Source: DASXMX01 sp036794395
GTDB taxonomy: Bacteria; Planctomycetota; Phycisphaerae; Tepidisphaerales; Tepidisphaeraceae
Length of the DNA stretch: 43,247 nucleotides
Direction of reading: 5' to 3'
Assembly: GCA_036794395.1 (NCBI GenBank)
Contig: DAIRGS010000019.1
Coordinates: forward strand, 1 to 43,247
A program made the position numbers and the translations under genes. The notes under the pieces are model-generated. The model saw only the letters and a list, made by a program, of their open reading frames with translations, ran no database searches and was not told the origin of the DNA. Each line of letters opens with the position of its first letter. The first letter of the stretch is position 1. Shown here piece after piece: positions 33,031-41,800 of the stretch.

Positions 33031-33978
33031 ATGCCTGCAACGATTGATGCACCCGTGTCAGCTCCTGCCCAAGCCGTCCCCGTGCGTGCGGCTTCGGGAC
33101 CAATCCGCCCGCGCCGCATAGCGCGTTCAGATCGCTGGACCGCCTGGCATGTCGTTGCGGGCGTGGCGATGGGCGCACTTGCCATCTGGGCCACTCTCGA
33201 TGCCTGGTCCGACATCTTACTCATCGCCCGTCGCAACGAAGAATACAGCCACATCTTCCTGGTGCCATTTGTCGCACTGGCGATGATCTACGTGCGGCGA
33301 GCACGTTTCCGATACTGCAAGCCAACTGCGACCGGCTTAGGCTTTGTGATTGCCGGTCTGGGATGGTGTATGCACGTTTTCGGGTTCTATCACAACTACG
33401 TATCGCTCTGGCACGTTGGGGCGGTCATGGTCCTGGTCGGCTGCATCGTCTCGGTGTTCGGAAAGCATGCCGTCTTCAGATTCTTCCCGGCAGTCGCGGT
33501 TCTGCTGTTTTTGATCCCCGTCCCTGGGATGGTGCGGCTGAGGATCGCCGCGCCCCTTGAGAATTACACGGCTCAGATTTCCGAAATGTTGCTAAATGCC
33601 GGCGGCGTAGCGGTCACCCGCACGGGAAATCTTCTGATGGTCAGCAATATTCCCGTGAATATTGCCGAGGCCTGCAATGGGCTTCGAATGGTGTTCGCGC
33701 TGGTCCTGGTCTCATACTTCTTCGGATTTGCCCTCCCCCTGCGTAACTCGGTCCGATTCACGATCCTTCTTGCCAGCCCTTTTGCGGCAATTATTTGCAA
33801 CATTGTGCGAATCCTGCCAACCGTCTTACTTTACGGCCGGTCGCAGGATGCGGGTCGGCTCTTCCATGATTACAGCGGCTGGCTGATGCTGCCGATCTCA
33901 TTTCTAATACTACTTGCGATCATCGCCGCACTTCGTTGGGCGATGGTTCCGGTAATGCGTTATACGCTGGCTTCTTAG
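33031..33978 (+). CDS. Exosortase (EpsH/Xrt family)
   Basis: 315 residues from ATG 33031, eight or so membrane helices. It is a transpeptidase-like sorting enzyme of the inner membrane that processes proteins with a C-terminal PEP-CTERM-type signal and usually sits with exopolysaccharide genes. Active-site residues are visible: Cys215 in NIAEACNGLRM, Arg260 in CNIVRILPTVL, His279 in RLFHDYSGW; the EYSHIFLVP segment (residue 71 on) is also typical. The layout, with the neighbouring EpsI-like gene, points to the planctomycete exosortase group. No matching sorting-signal protein with an obvious C-terminal signal was found in the window. Six bases separate it from the previous stop. Confidence 0.88.
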   Translation: MPATIDAPVSAPAQAVPVRAASGPIRPRRIARSDRWTAWHVVAGVAMGALAIWATLDAWSDILLIARRNEEYSHIFLVPFVALAMIYVRRARFRYCKPTATGLGFVIAGLGWCMHVFGFYHNYVSLWHVGAVMVLVGCIVSVFGKHAVFRFFPAVAVLLFLIPVPGMVRLRIAAPLENYTAQISEMLLNAGGVAVTRTGNLLMVSNIPVNIAEACNGLRMVFALVLVSYFFGFALPLRNSVRFTILLASPFAAIICNIVRILPTVLLYGRSQDAGRLFHDYSGWLMLPISFLILLAIIAALRWAMVPVMRYTLAS

Positions 33979-33993
33979 GTCCGGTAATTTTTT

Positions 33994-34704
33994 TTGACAC
34001 GATCCAAGATCACCATTTTCGCTTCACCATTGCTGTGCCTGGGCCTGCTGGGCGGCATTGTGGCCGAGGATCGCACCCACCTAAAGCCATCGGATGTCGA
34101 GCCTTATCACGCACGTGCTCGCAAGGTGATTGAAGCGTGGCCCGAAGTCATTGCCGACAAAGACGGAACTTGGCACACCAGCAATAACGAGCGGTTACCT
34201 GATTCGGCCGAGCAACTGCTCCATCCCAACTGCTTTATTTCGCGCGGATACACCAACGACACAATTAGGCAAAAGGGACAATTTGCCCAAGCCAGCCTAT
34301 TAATCGTGCAATGCAAAGACTCGCGAGACATGGCTGGGCACTTCCCTCCGAACTGCTACCCCGCCGCGGGCCAGCCTCAGATCGGGACGGCTGCGCTGTT
34401 CAAAATGCATTTCCCGGGATTTGACGTTGAGGGAACTGAGTACCTTTTCCTGCGAAAGTCCCTTCCGATATCCCGCCAATGCGTGTACGACTTCTTTATC
34501 GTGCCGGGCCAAGGATCGCAGCCGGATATGAACACGCTGCAAGCTGCTGCAAAAGACTATCAGCGGCGCTACTATGGAGCGGCCCAGTTTCAGGTGGTCA
34601 TGGACGCCGACTACCCCCAGGACGTGCGGGAGTCTATTTTTCGAACAATCATCGGGGCGAACGCGCAGGCGTTGTCGGTCCTTAACACGGTAGAGGTCAA
34701 ATGA
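33994..34704 (+). CDS. EpsI-like exosortase-associated protein
   Basis: 236 residues from TTG 33994. The start codon is weak evidence: ttttttTTGACACGATCC, but it gives a signal peptide-like SKITIFASPLLCLGLLGGIVA. The mature part has the acidic and aromatic character of EpsI (DUF3485) proteins: EDRTHLKPSDVEPYHA, DGTWHTSNNERLPDSAE, and paired cysteines (PNCFISRG, QCKDSRDM, PPNCYPAAG, RQCVYDFF). EpsI proteins lie next to exosortases and act in the periplasm in polysaccharide export or signal-peptide processing; the function is not settled. Its stop overlaps the next ATG (ATGA, 34701-34704). Confidence 0.65.
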   Translation: MTRSKITIFASPLLCLGLLGGIVAEDRTHLKPSDVEPYHARARKVIEAWPEVIADKDGTWHTSNNERLPDSAEQLLHPNCFISRGYTNDTIRQKGQFAQASLLIVQCKDSRDMAGHFPPNCYPAAGQPQIGTAALFKMHFPGFDVEGTEYLFLRKSLPISRQCVYDFFIVPGQGSQPDMNTLQAAAKDYQRRYYGAAQFQVVMDADYPQDVRESIFRTIIGANAQALSVLNTVEVK

Positions 34705-36947
34705 GTCACGACATTCAACTTTCCAACACGAACGTGCCCCTACAGCCCGCGCTGACGCCGCCTCAGGTCCTGGCCCCAACCGGCCAACCGGAGGCGGCGC
34801 CCCTGCGTCGCATTCATCGGTTGCTGCGAGGACGGTATGCGCTGGCGGCGGTATTGGCCGCCATCGGCGCGGCTGCCGGGGTGGCGGCGGGTGTGATGCT
34901 GCCCAAGCCGGCGTATGAAAGCGTGGGCCTCATCCAGATTCGCCCGCTTGTGCCAAGCGATAACAGCAAGATGGACATCGTCATGCCGCTCTACACACAG
35001 TATGTGCAGGACGTCATGGTGAAGCTGCATACCGATCGCGTCATTCAGTTGGCAATGCAGAACCCGCTTTGGAAGCAACATCGAGAATATCCCGGCGAGC
35101 TCCCTCCGACTGAACAGGTCATTCAATTTGGGAAAAACCTATCGATCAAACAGCGGCCCGATGCCTCGGAAATGATCCAGGTGGTTTACACCGACGCACA
35201 GCCCGACTCGAGAGAGGTCGCTCAGATCGCCGTGAGCTCTGTAATTAATGCCTACCGCGAAATCTGGGACACGAAGGACAATCGTGACCTCGACACCAAG
35301 GTGAGCTACATCAAGAATCAACGCGACCAGACTGTGTTGCTGATGGAAGCTAATCAGCGAATGATGGATGGATTGGTCCACGAGGTAGGCGATGACGCCG
35401 CTCCAATCTTAACGGCCCGGCAAACGGACTTGATCGCGTTGGAAAAGGCGTATGGAACGGCCAAACTTCGACTTGACGCTGTTCGCGACAACCTTAAGCG
35501 CCACACTCAGGGACTTGCGGACAACGAGAACTATTCCCCGAATGACATCGCGGGTGTCGATCCGCAGATGCAGTACCGCTTAAATCAGCTGCTCGATCGC
35601 CAAGCCCGGATTGTGACGCAAGGTGGGGCTCTGGGGCCAAAAAACGCCGCCATGGTCGCGCTACAAAGAGACCTTGAGGTTTGGCAGAAGAACGTTGACG
35701 ATTACGCGGCACAATTTAATCACGATTACTTTATCGAAGCGCGGAATGATGGAAGCGGCCCCCCTTACAAGGTTCTGAAGGATTTGAGGGCGCTTGAGGC
35801 CACTGCCAGCGCGTTAGAAAAGCAAATCGCGACTCAGAAGGAATTCGTTACGAACGTCAATCAACGTCACGCGTCGATTGTTGCTTATAAGCAGAAGAAC
35901 GATCAGCTTCAGGCTCAGATCAATCGATACGATCAGAACCTCGAAACGCTCGAGTTTCAAAAGGCGCTTGGCGGGCAGTTTACCGCGATTGATGATGGAA
36001 GCATCCCGCAGCCTGCTGGGGATCGGCGGCCAGTGTTTGCGGCTCTTGGATTCGTTGGCGGTGCGGCGGTTCCGATTGGGTTCCTGCTGTTGCTTGGGCT
36101 TGCCAATCCTCGGTACCGGTTCTCGGATGAGACCAATACTGAAACGATCGGTTTGAATTTGCTGGGTATTCTTCCTGACCTACCCGATCGGCTGAGCGAT
36201 CCGGAGCAGGCTTCGATTGCGGCTCATTGCGTGCATCAGATTCGGACCATGCTTCAGATCAGCGGCGGGACTGAAGAACGCCGGGTGTTTGCTGTGACCA
36301 GCGCCGCGCCGGGCGATGGCAAGACCAGCCTTACGCTCGCGCTTGGACTTTCTTATGCGGCGTGCGGCACCCGCACTTTGCTGATCGATTGCGATCTGGT
36401 GGGTGCCGGCCTGACTTCGCGCATGAACGTGAATGCGCCGGAAGGCGTGCTTGAGGCCATCGCCAACCGCTCGCTTCTCGAATACGTCCGCTCGACGGAC
36501 GTGGCGGATGTGGCGATTTTGCCGGTTGGGTCGGCTCAGACGCTGCATGCCAGCACGTTGTCGCCGGCGGCTTTGCGTCGGCTCATTGACGAAGCTCGCA
36601 AGCAATTCGACACGATCCTGATCGATACCGGGCCGATCCTGGGCAGCATCGAAGCCTCCCTGGTCTGCGCCGCGGCGGATGCGGTTGTGCTGACCGTGGC
36701 GCGCGGTCAACAGCGGCCGCTGGTTGAGAAGTCGATCAATCACCTGATGAACATCGGGGCCAAGCTGGCCGGCGTGGTGTTCAATCGTGCACAGGCCAAC
36801 GACTTTGACCGATCCATCAGCGGCGTCTCGTCGCTGCGATCGGTGGCATCAGGCAACGGCCACAATGGTCATGATGGACCGCGCTACGGAACGCTTGGCC
36901 GGGCAGTGCATTCGACGACTCAGCGTTCCGACGCCAATGAGGGATGA
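34701..36947 (+). CDS. Wzz/BY-kinase-like chain-length determinant and tyrosine-kinase protein
   Basis: 748 residues. N-terminal Wzz part with a membrane helix (about 47-68: ALAAVLAAIGAAAGVAAGVM), a large periplasmic coiled-coil domain (about 90-430), a second helix (about 434-460: GFVGGAAVPIGFLLLLGLAN) and a cytoplasmic P-loop ATPase of the BY-kinase type: Walker A SAAPGDGKTSLTLAL (Lys541), Walker A' TLLIDCDL, Walker B ILIDTGPIL. It regulates polysaccharide length and export. The usual tyrosine-rich C-terminal tail is missing: the tail has only one Tyr (GPRYGTLGRAVHSTTQRS), so autophosphorylation may be weak or lost. Four-nt overlap with the EpsI-like gene. Confidence 0.85.
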   Translation: MSHDIQLSNTNVPLQPALTPPQVLAPTGQPEAAPLRRIHRLLRGRYALAAVLAAIGAAAGVAAGVMLPKPAYESVGLIQIRPLVPSDNSKMDIVMPLYTQYVQDVMVKLHTDRVIQLAMQNPLWKQHREYPGELPPTEQVIQFGKNLSIKQRPDASEMIQVVYTDAQPDSREVAQIAVSSVINAYREIWDTKDNRDLDTKVSYIKNQRDQTVLLMEANQRMMDGLVHEVGDDAAPILTARQTDLIALEKAYGTAKLRLDAVRDNLKRHTQGLADNENYSPNDIAGVDPQMQYRLNQLLDRQARIVTQGGALGPKNAAMVALQRDLEVWQKNVDDYAAQFNHDYFIEARNDGSGPPYKVLKDLRALEATASALEKQIATQKEFVTNVNQRHASIVAYKQKNDQLQAQINRYDQNLETLEFQKALGGQFTAIDDGSIPQPAGDRRPVFAALGFVGGAAVPIGFLLLLGLANPRYRFSDETNTETIGLNLLGILPDLPDRLSDPEQASIAAHCVHQIRTMLQISGGTEERRVFAVTSAAPGDGKTSLTLALGLSYAACGTRTLLIDCDLVGAGLTSRMNVNAPEGVLEAIANRSLLEYVRSTDVADVAILPVGSAQTLHASTLSPAALRRLIDEARKQFDTILIDTGPILGSIEASLVCAAADAVVLTVARGQQRPLVEKSINHLMNIGAKLAGVVFNRAQANDFDRSISGVSSLRSVASGNGHNGHDGPRYGTLGRAVHSTTQRSDANEG

Positions 36948-38484
36948 AGTGCCTAGTAGTGAATCGACATTGGGGACCTTAACGCCCCCCACCGCGATTC
37001 TGGACGGGCCGGCGCCGGTGTACACCGGCGCAGAAGAATCCGCGCCGGTCGAAATCAGCTTGTCGCATGGCGGCCCGTCGCCGGTTCCTGCGAAGCAATC
37101 GCGCACAATCTGGGGCCTGGATCCGCAGCAGTTGCACACGCGTTACTGGGCGGCTCATGGAGTGCAGGTGGTTCGCCTGGGCGAGCCTTCGGAAATCGTG
37201 AAGCACGCCGAGCTGTTTCTGTTGACCGATGCCGGCTCGCTCACGCTCTTTTCCCTGACGCCGTTGATGGACGCGCTAAACTGGATTAAGCCCCAGGTGC
37301 TGTTCGTCCGCCTTCACGATGGGCACGAGCGCGGATATCGCGAAAACATATTGGCCGATGATTCAGAACGCTTCCTGCGCTTCCAACGCGTTTACGATGC
37401 ATCGAGTCATCTGGCCCGCGTCGCACTAACCCCCGATCGGGAAATCGCCCAGCTCTGGCAATCGGCCCCGAACCCGCTCACCGGCTGGCGCCGGCTCCGC
37501 CGTTTCATCCCCCGTCACGACCGCGCCACCAAGAGCATTGAAGGCGCCGTTTACGACGCGAACCTCGATCGCGAAGTTGCGTGTTTTCTGCACGACATGC
37601 TCCAACTTTGGAAGCAGCCCGATACAATCGTCAACCGCGCTGTCCGAGCGAGCGGGGATGTGTGGGGCGACACCAAGAGCACCATCGATCCATCAGCAAA
37701 ATTCATTGGTCCGGTTTGGATTGGCGCGGGCCGAACCGTTCAGGCAGGTGCAACAGTGATCGGCCCGGCAGTCATTTGGGACGATCCGGAACACAAGCCC
37801 CCGCTTGAAGAAATTCAGTGGCTTAATATCGAGCCTGTCGAGCCCCCGCCTGATCCAATCCCCCGCGCCGGAACGGTTGTTGATCGCGTATCGAAGCGCG
37901 CCTTCGACATCGTGTTCTCGATCATCGCGATCATATTCACCATTGCGCTGTACCCGCTGGTCATGCTTGCGATTTGGATTGAGGACGGCCGCCCGTTCTT
38001 CTTCACGCATCGCCGGGAAACCCTCGGCGGGCGCGATTTCCCATGCCTGAAATTCCGCTCGATGCGTAAAGACGCCGAGAGCATGAAGGCCGCGCTGCGA
38101 GCACGCAATCAGGCTGACGGACCTCAGTTCTATATTCAAGACGACCCTCGCCTGACGCGAATCGGTCGGCTTCTCCGTCGATACAATCTCGACGAGCTTC
38201 CGCAGTTTTTTAACGTGCTGGCCGGGCATATGTCGGTGGTTGGGCCGCGGCCAAGCCCGCATGCCGAAAATCAGTTTTGCCCCCCGTGGCGTGAAGCGCG
38301 TCTGAGCGTTCGGCCAGGGGTGACCGGCCTCTGGCAAATTAAGCGAACGCGCAGCACGGGCAGCGACTTCCAGGAATGGATCAAATACGACATCGAGTAT
38401 GTCGAGAAACGCACCTTCTGGATGGACCTGGGGATCATTTTCAAGACGCTCTCGATCGTCTTTGGCAAGGTAAGTCGATCGTAG
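36937..38484 (+). CDS. Undecaprenyl-phosphate sugar-phosphate transferase with N-terminal unknown domain and hexapeptide segment
   Basis: 515 residues from ATG 36937 (GTG 36949 has a better ribosome site, gaggg; both overlap the previous stop). Residues about 360-515 are a bacterial sugar transferase: RVSKRAFDIVFSIIAIIF, FFTHRRETLGGRDFPCLKFRSM, RIGRLLRRYNLDELPQFFNV, MSVVGPRPSPHAENQ, RPGVTGLWQIKRTRS. It starts the lipid-linked glycan by moving a sugar phosphate to undecaprenyl phosphate. The first ~230 residues (WGLDPQQLHTRYWAAHGVQV, VRLGEPSEIVKHAELFLLTD) are a domain I do not recognise; residues about 245-290 (STIDPSAKFIGPVWIGAGRT, VQAGATVIGPAVIW) form hexapeptide repeats. This fusion is unusual and parallels the WecG fusion upstream. 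Confidence 0.82.
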   Translation: MRDEVPSSESTLGTLTPPTAILDGPAPVYTGAEESAPVEISLSHGGPSPVPAKQSRTIWGLDPQQLHTRYWAAHGVQVVRLGEPSEIVKHAELFLLTDAGSLTLFSLTPLMDALNWIKPQVLFVRLHDGHERGYRENILADDSERFLRFQRVYDASSHLARVALTPDREIAQLWQSAPNPLTGWRRLRRFIPRHDRATKSIEGAVYDANLDREVACFLHDMLQLWKQPDTIVNRAVRASGDVWGDTKSTIDPSAKFIGPVWIGAGRTVQAGATVIGPAVIWDDPEHKPPLEEIQWLNIEPVEPPPDPIPRAGTVVDRVSKRAFDIVFSIIAIIFTIALYPLVMLAIWIEDGRPFFFTHRRETLGGRDFPCLKFRSMRKDAESMKAALRARNQADGPQFYIQDDPRLTRIGRLLRRYNLDELPQFFNVLAGHMSVVGPRPSPHAENQFCPPWREARLSVRPGVTGLWQIKRTRSTGSDFQEWIKYDIEYVEKRTFWMDLGIIFKTLSIVFGKVSRS

Positions 38485-38899
38485 CCCGGAAAAGGCATGG
38501 CTCACCACGGAGGCCACGGAGGCGATTCTCGACAAACATGATTACCACGAAGGCACGAAGACACGAAGAAAACAAAACAACCGATTAAGCACAGAGGCCA
38601 CCGAGAACACAGAGGACACAGAGAATACGAATAGAAGAGTTTTGACGGCAGATATACGCAGATGAATGCCGCTCTTTTTCTTATCTGCGAGCATCTGCGC
38701 AATCTGTGGTTGAATTCCTTCGGCATTTCTTCTTGCATTTCCTCCGTGTTCTCTGTGCCTCCGTGGTGACCAATCTGTTCCAAGACTCCCACAAACAACA
38801 TAAGACCAGTAAGTTCCCTTCGATCCCGCGCCGATGTAGAAACATGGACAAGAGCGTCGCGCCGCGGGTGCCGATGCCGATCCGGGTTATGGGACGTTC
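38485..38899. repeat. Inverted-repeat-rich gap between sugar transferase and TPR gene
   Basis: Arms tcaccacggagg (38502-38513) and cctccgtggtga (38758-38769), with inner phrases cacagaggccaccgagaacacag (38590-38612), cgcagatgaatgcc/gcgagcatctgcgc (38657-38701) and ctccgtgttctctgtgcctccg. The whole 260 bp could fold as one long hairpin. It is a composite of dispersed repeat phrases, same families as at 2284, 21163 and 30115. No gene. Confidence 0.75.
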
Positions 38900-41800
38900 A
38901 TGAACATTAGACCGAAGACCGTTCGCCGACTGATGATCCTTTTCCTGGGGCTGGTCCTTTTTGCGGGGATCGTTCTCAGTTGGCTCTGGCTCAGCCAGCG
39001 GCGAATTCGCGGGCAGATCGCGCAACAGCGCAAAGACGCCATCGCGGCCTTCAACGCCAACGATTATTCGGCGGCGGCCGCCCTGTTTGCCAGCTACCTG
39101 GCCCGCAGTCACACCCAGGAATCTGATGCCGAGGCACTGTTCGATTACGGCAAATCGAGGATGAACTCAACGATTGAAGGCAATCGCCGGATCTTCGAAT
39201 CCATCGGTGTCTTCGAGCGATATCTCCAGCTCAGCCAAGCGAACGACCCAAGGGGCAAAGATCGCCGAGCCATCGAGGAAAATGAGGCGCGCCACCTCCT
39301 GCTCAATCTTTACAGCCAGGCGCACGACACCAAGAAGGTTCGCGAGCGGGCGAATAAGATCCTCGCTGCAAATCCAAATGACATCGACGCGCTCCAGAAC
39401 CTCGTTCGCGCACTTCAATCCGAAAATAATGCGCCCGCGGCTCTCGAAGCCTGCCGCAAGCTGAATCAACTGCTCGCCCCCGATCTCGAATGGCAAATAG
39501 CGGAGCTGAAGCTCCTGAGCGCAACAGGCATGCCCGCGGACAAGGTAGTTGCCCGAGCGAAAGAACTTCAATCGACCCACCCCAACGAGGCGACGTTCGA
39601 AGCGTTGCTGTCATGGGCTGACCTGGCGTTTGGGAATGATCCAGCCGGCGCGAAGCAAGCCGCCGAAGCCGCGGCAAACATGCCGCCGGGCAAGGCCGAG
39701 ACGGTTCTTGAAATCGTCCGGCTGCTCGATCTTCAACAGGACTCCGCGCCGGCCGATCAATTTCTCCAACGCGCTCGAACCGCCCACCCCGATGACGCAA
39801 CGATATTTCGTGCGCTGGTCGAGCGAACCTGGCAGCGCCGCGGACCTCAGGACGTGATCGAAGCGGTCGGTCAGATCGATCCGAAATCCGCCGATCCCGC
39901 GCTTCTTGGTTACAAGGCAATGGCGTTGTACGCGGTCAACCAGCCAACCCAGGCCGCCTCGCTACTCGAATCATTGGCTGCTCGCACCGATGACGCCTCC
40001 CGGGCATGGTCGCTGGTGCTACAGACTTCATTTGGAAAGGACCGCCCTACCGGCGCAGCCGCGATCCGCAAATACAGCGAAGCCTTGCTACGCGATCCGT
40101 CCAATCCCGTTTTCCCGTTCCTGCTGGGTCAGGCCTGGGCCTCAATGGGCGAGGTGGATCAGGCCCTGCGCGCCTGGACCGACGCTGCTCAGCGGAGTCC
40201 ATCGTGGGCGCTGCCCTACTGTCTTATAAGCCGGACGCTTTCGGCAAATGCAAGATACCCTGAAGCGCTTCGCGCCGCTGAACTGGCTCGGCAGCGAGCG
40301 CCCGGCATCCTATTGGTCGAGTCGTCTTACGCGCGAGCATGGTATGGCCTGGAGATGTCCCGCGGCGCCACTCCGAATGCTTCCAGTGAAGCCGAGTCGC
40401 TCTTCACATTCCTGACCAATATTCAGAAAACATGGAAGAACGACCCGGATACGCTGGTCGAGTATGTTTCCATGCTTGCCCGACGCGGCCTACGGGATCG
40501 CGCCATCGAGGAAATTCGCACGGCAGTTTCTGCGGGTTCCGCGCTCGCGACTGACACGCTGATCAACCTCTCGGTCGTCAGTCACGACGAGCATCTCGGC
40601 CAGGAAAACCTGCTCCTGGCCGTCGCCGAAAAAGTAAACGGGCCATCAGTGTCGATCGCATTCGCCAGGGCGATGCTGCTGATTGAGTCGGGAAATAGGT
40701 CGGAAGCACTCACCCTTTTTGAAGCTGCCGCGCGTCCTCATTCATCGGATATCACGTGGCAAATCGCGGGCGCGCGACTGCTGGATGCGACCGCCGATGC
40801 ACAGGCCCCCCGCCGGTGGGCCGAAATCGGTGCTCAATACCCAGACAATTTGCAGGTGCAATTTGCGATTCTGCGGTCGCCCTCTCATCAAACCGACCGC
40901 ACTCTGTGGCGGCAGACGATCGACCGAATCAAAGCCGTGAGCGGGACGGATTCCCAGCTCTGGCAAATCGAGGATGCACGCTGGCATCTGTCCGGCCAGC
41001 CCAGCGATACGGAAGTCGAAGCATTGATCGCAGGCCTTACCAAGCTGGCAGGCGCAGCGCGAAGCATGCCCGATGTGCATCAACTACTGGCCGAGGCATT
41101 GCTGCGCGGCCAGAGCGTGGGCAGTGTTGCACGAGCCATCACGGAACTGACGATCGCTAATGATCTTCGGCCCGGCGATTTTGAAATTACGATGAAACTC
41201 GCGCAACTGCTTCTGGCCCAGGGAGCGCGAGACCGGTCTGGTGCTTTGGTGGATGCGATAGCGGCACAACCAAAACTATTGAAGGAACACCGCCTTTGGG
41301 CGGCGGCCATGTATGCCGATCTTGGCCGAATCGATTTGGCCATTGCCCTGGTCAGCGGCGACGTCGCCTCGGACGAACCTGGCGCGGCACGCGATGCCAT
41401 GCTCGCGCAGCTTTACCGCCGGGCCGGTCGTACCAGCGAGGCGGCAACCGAATATCAGAAGATTCTCGAGAACGCTTCGAGTTCCCTGGAAAGTCTGGCT
41501 GCGGGAGCGGAGTTTTATGCTGCCCAATCGCGGTCCGAGATGGCCGAGAAGTTCCTCGCGCGTCTGGATCAATTGCCGCATGGCCCTGGAGTCGTTGAGA
41601 TTCTGCGCGCCCGAGTCCTCCAGCTTGCCGGCCAGCCCGACAAAGCCATCGCCACCCTCGCGGCTGCAGCCCAACAGCACTCAAAAATCGAACAAATCTG
41701 GCAAGAGCTGTCCGGAGCATACATCCGAAACGGCAAGCTGGATGAAGCTGAACGTGCTGCCACGTCGGGCATCGCAGCCGTCCCGACGTCCACAAAGCTC

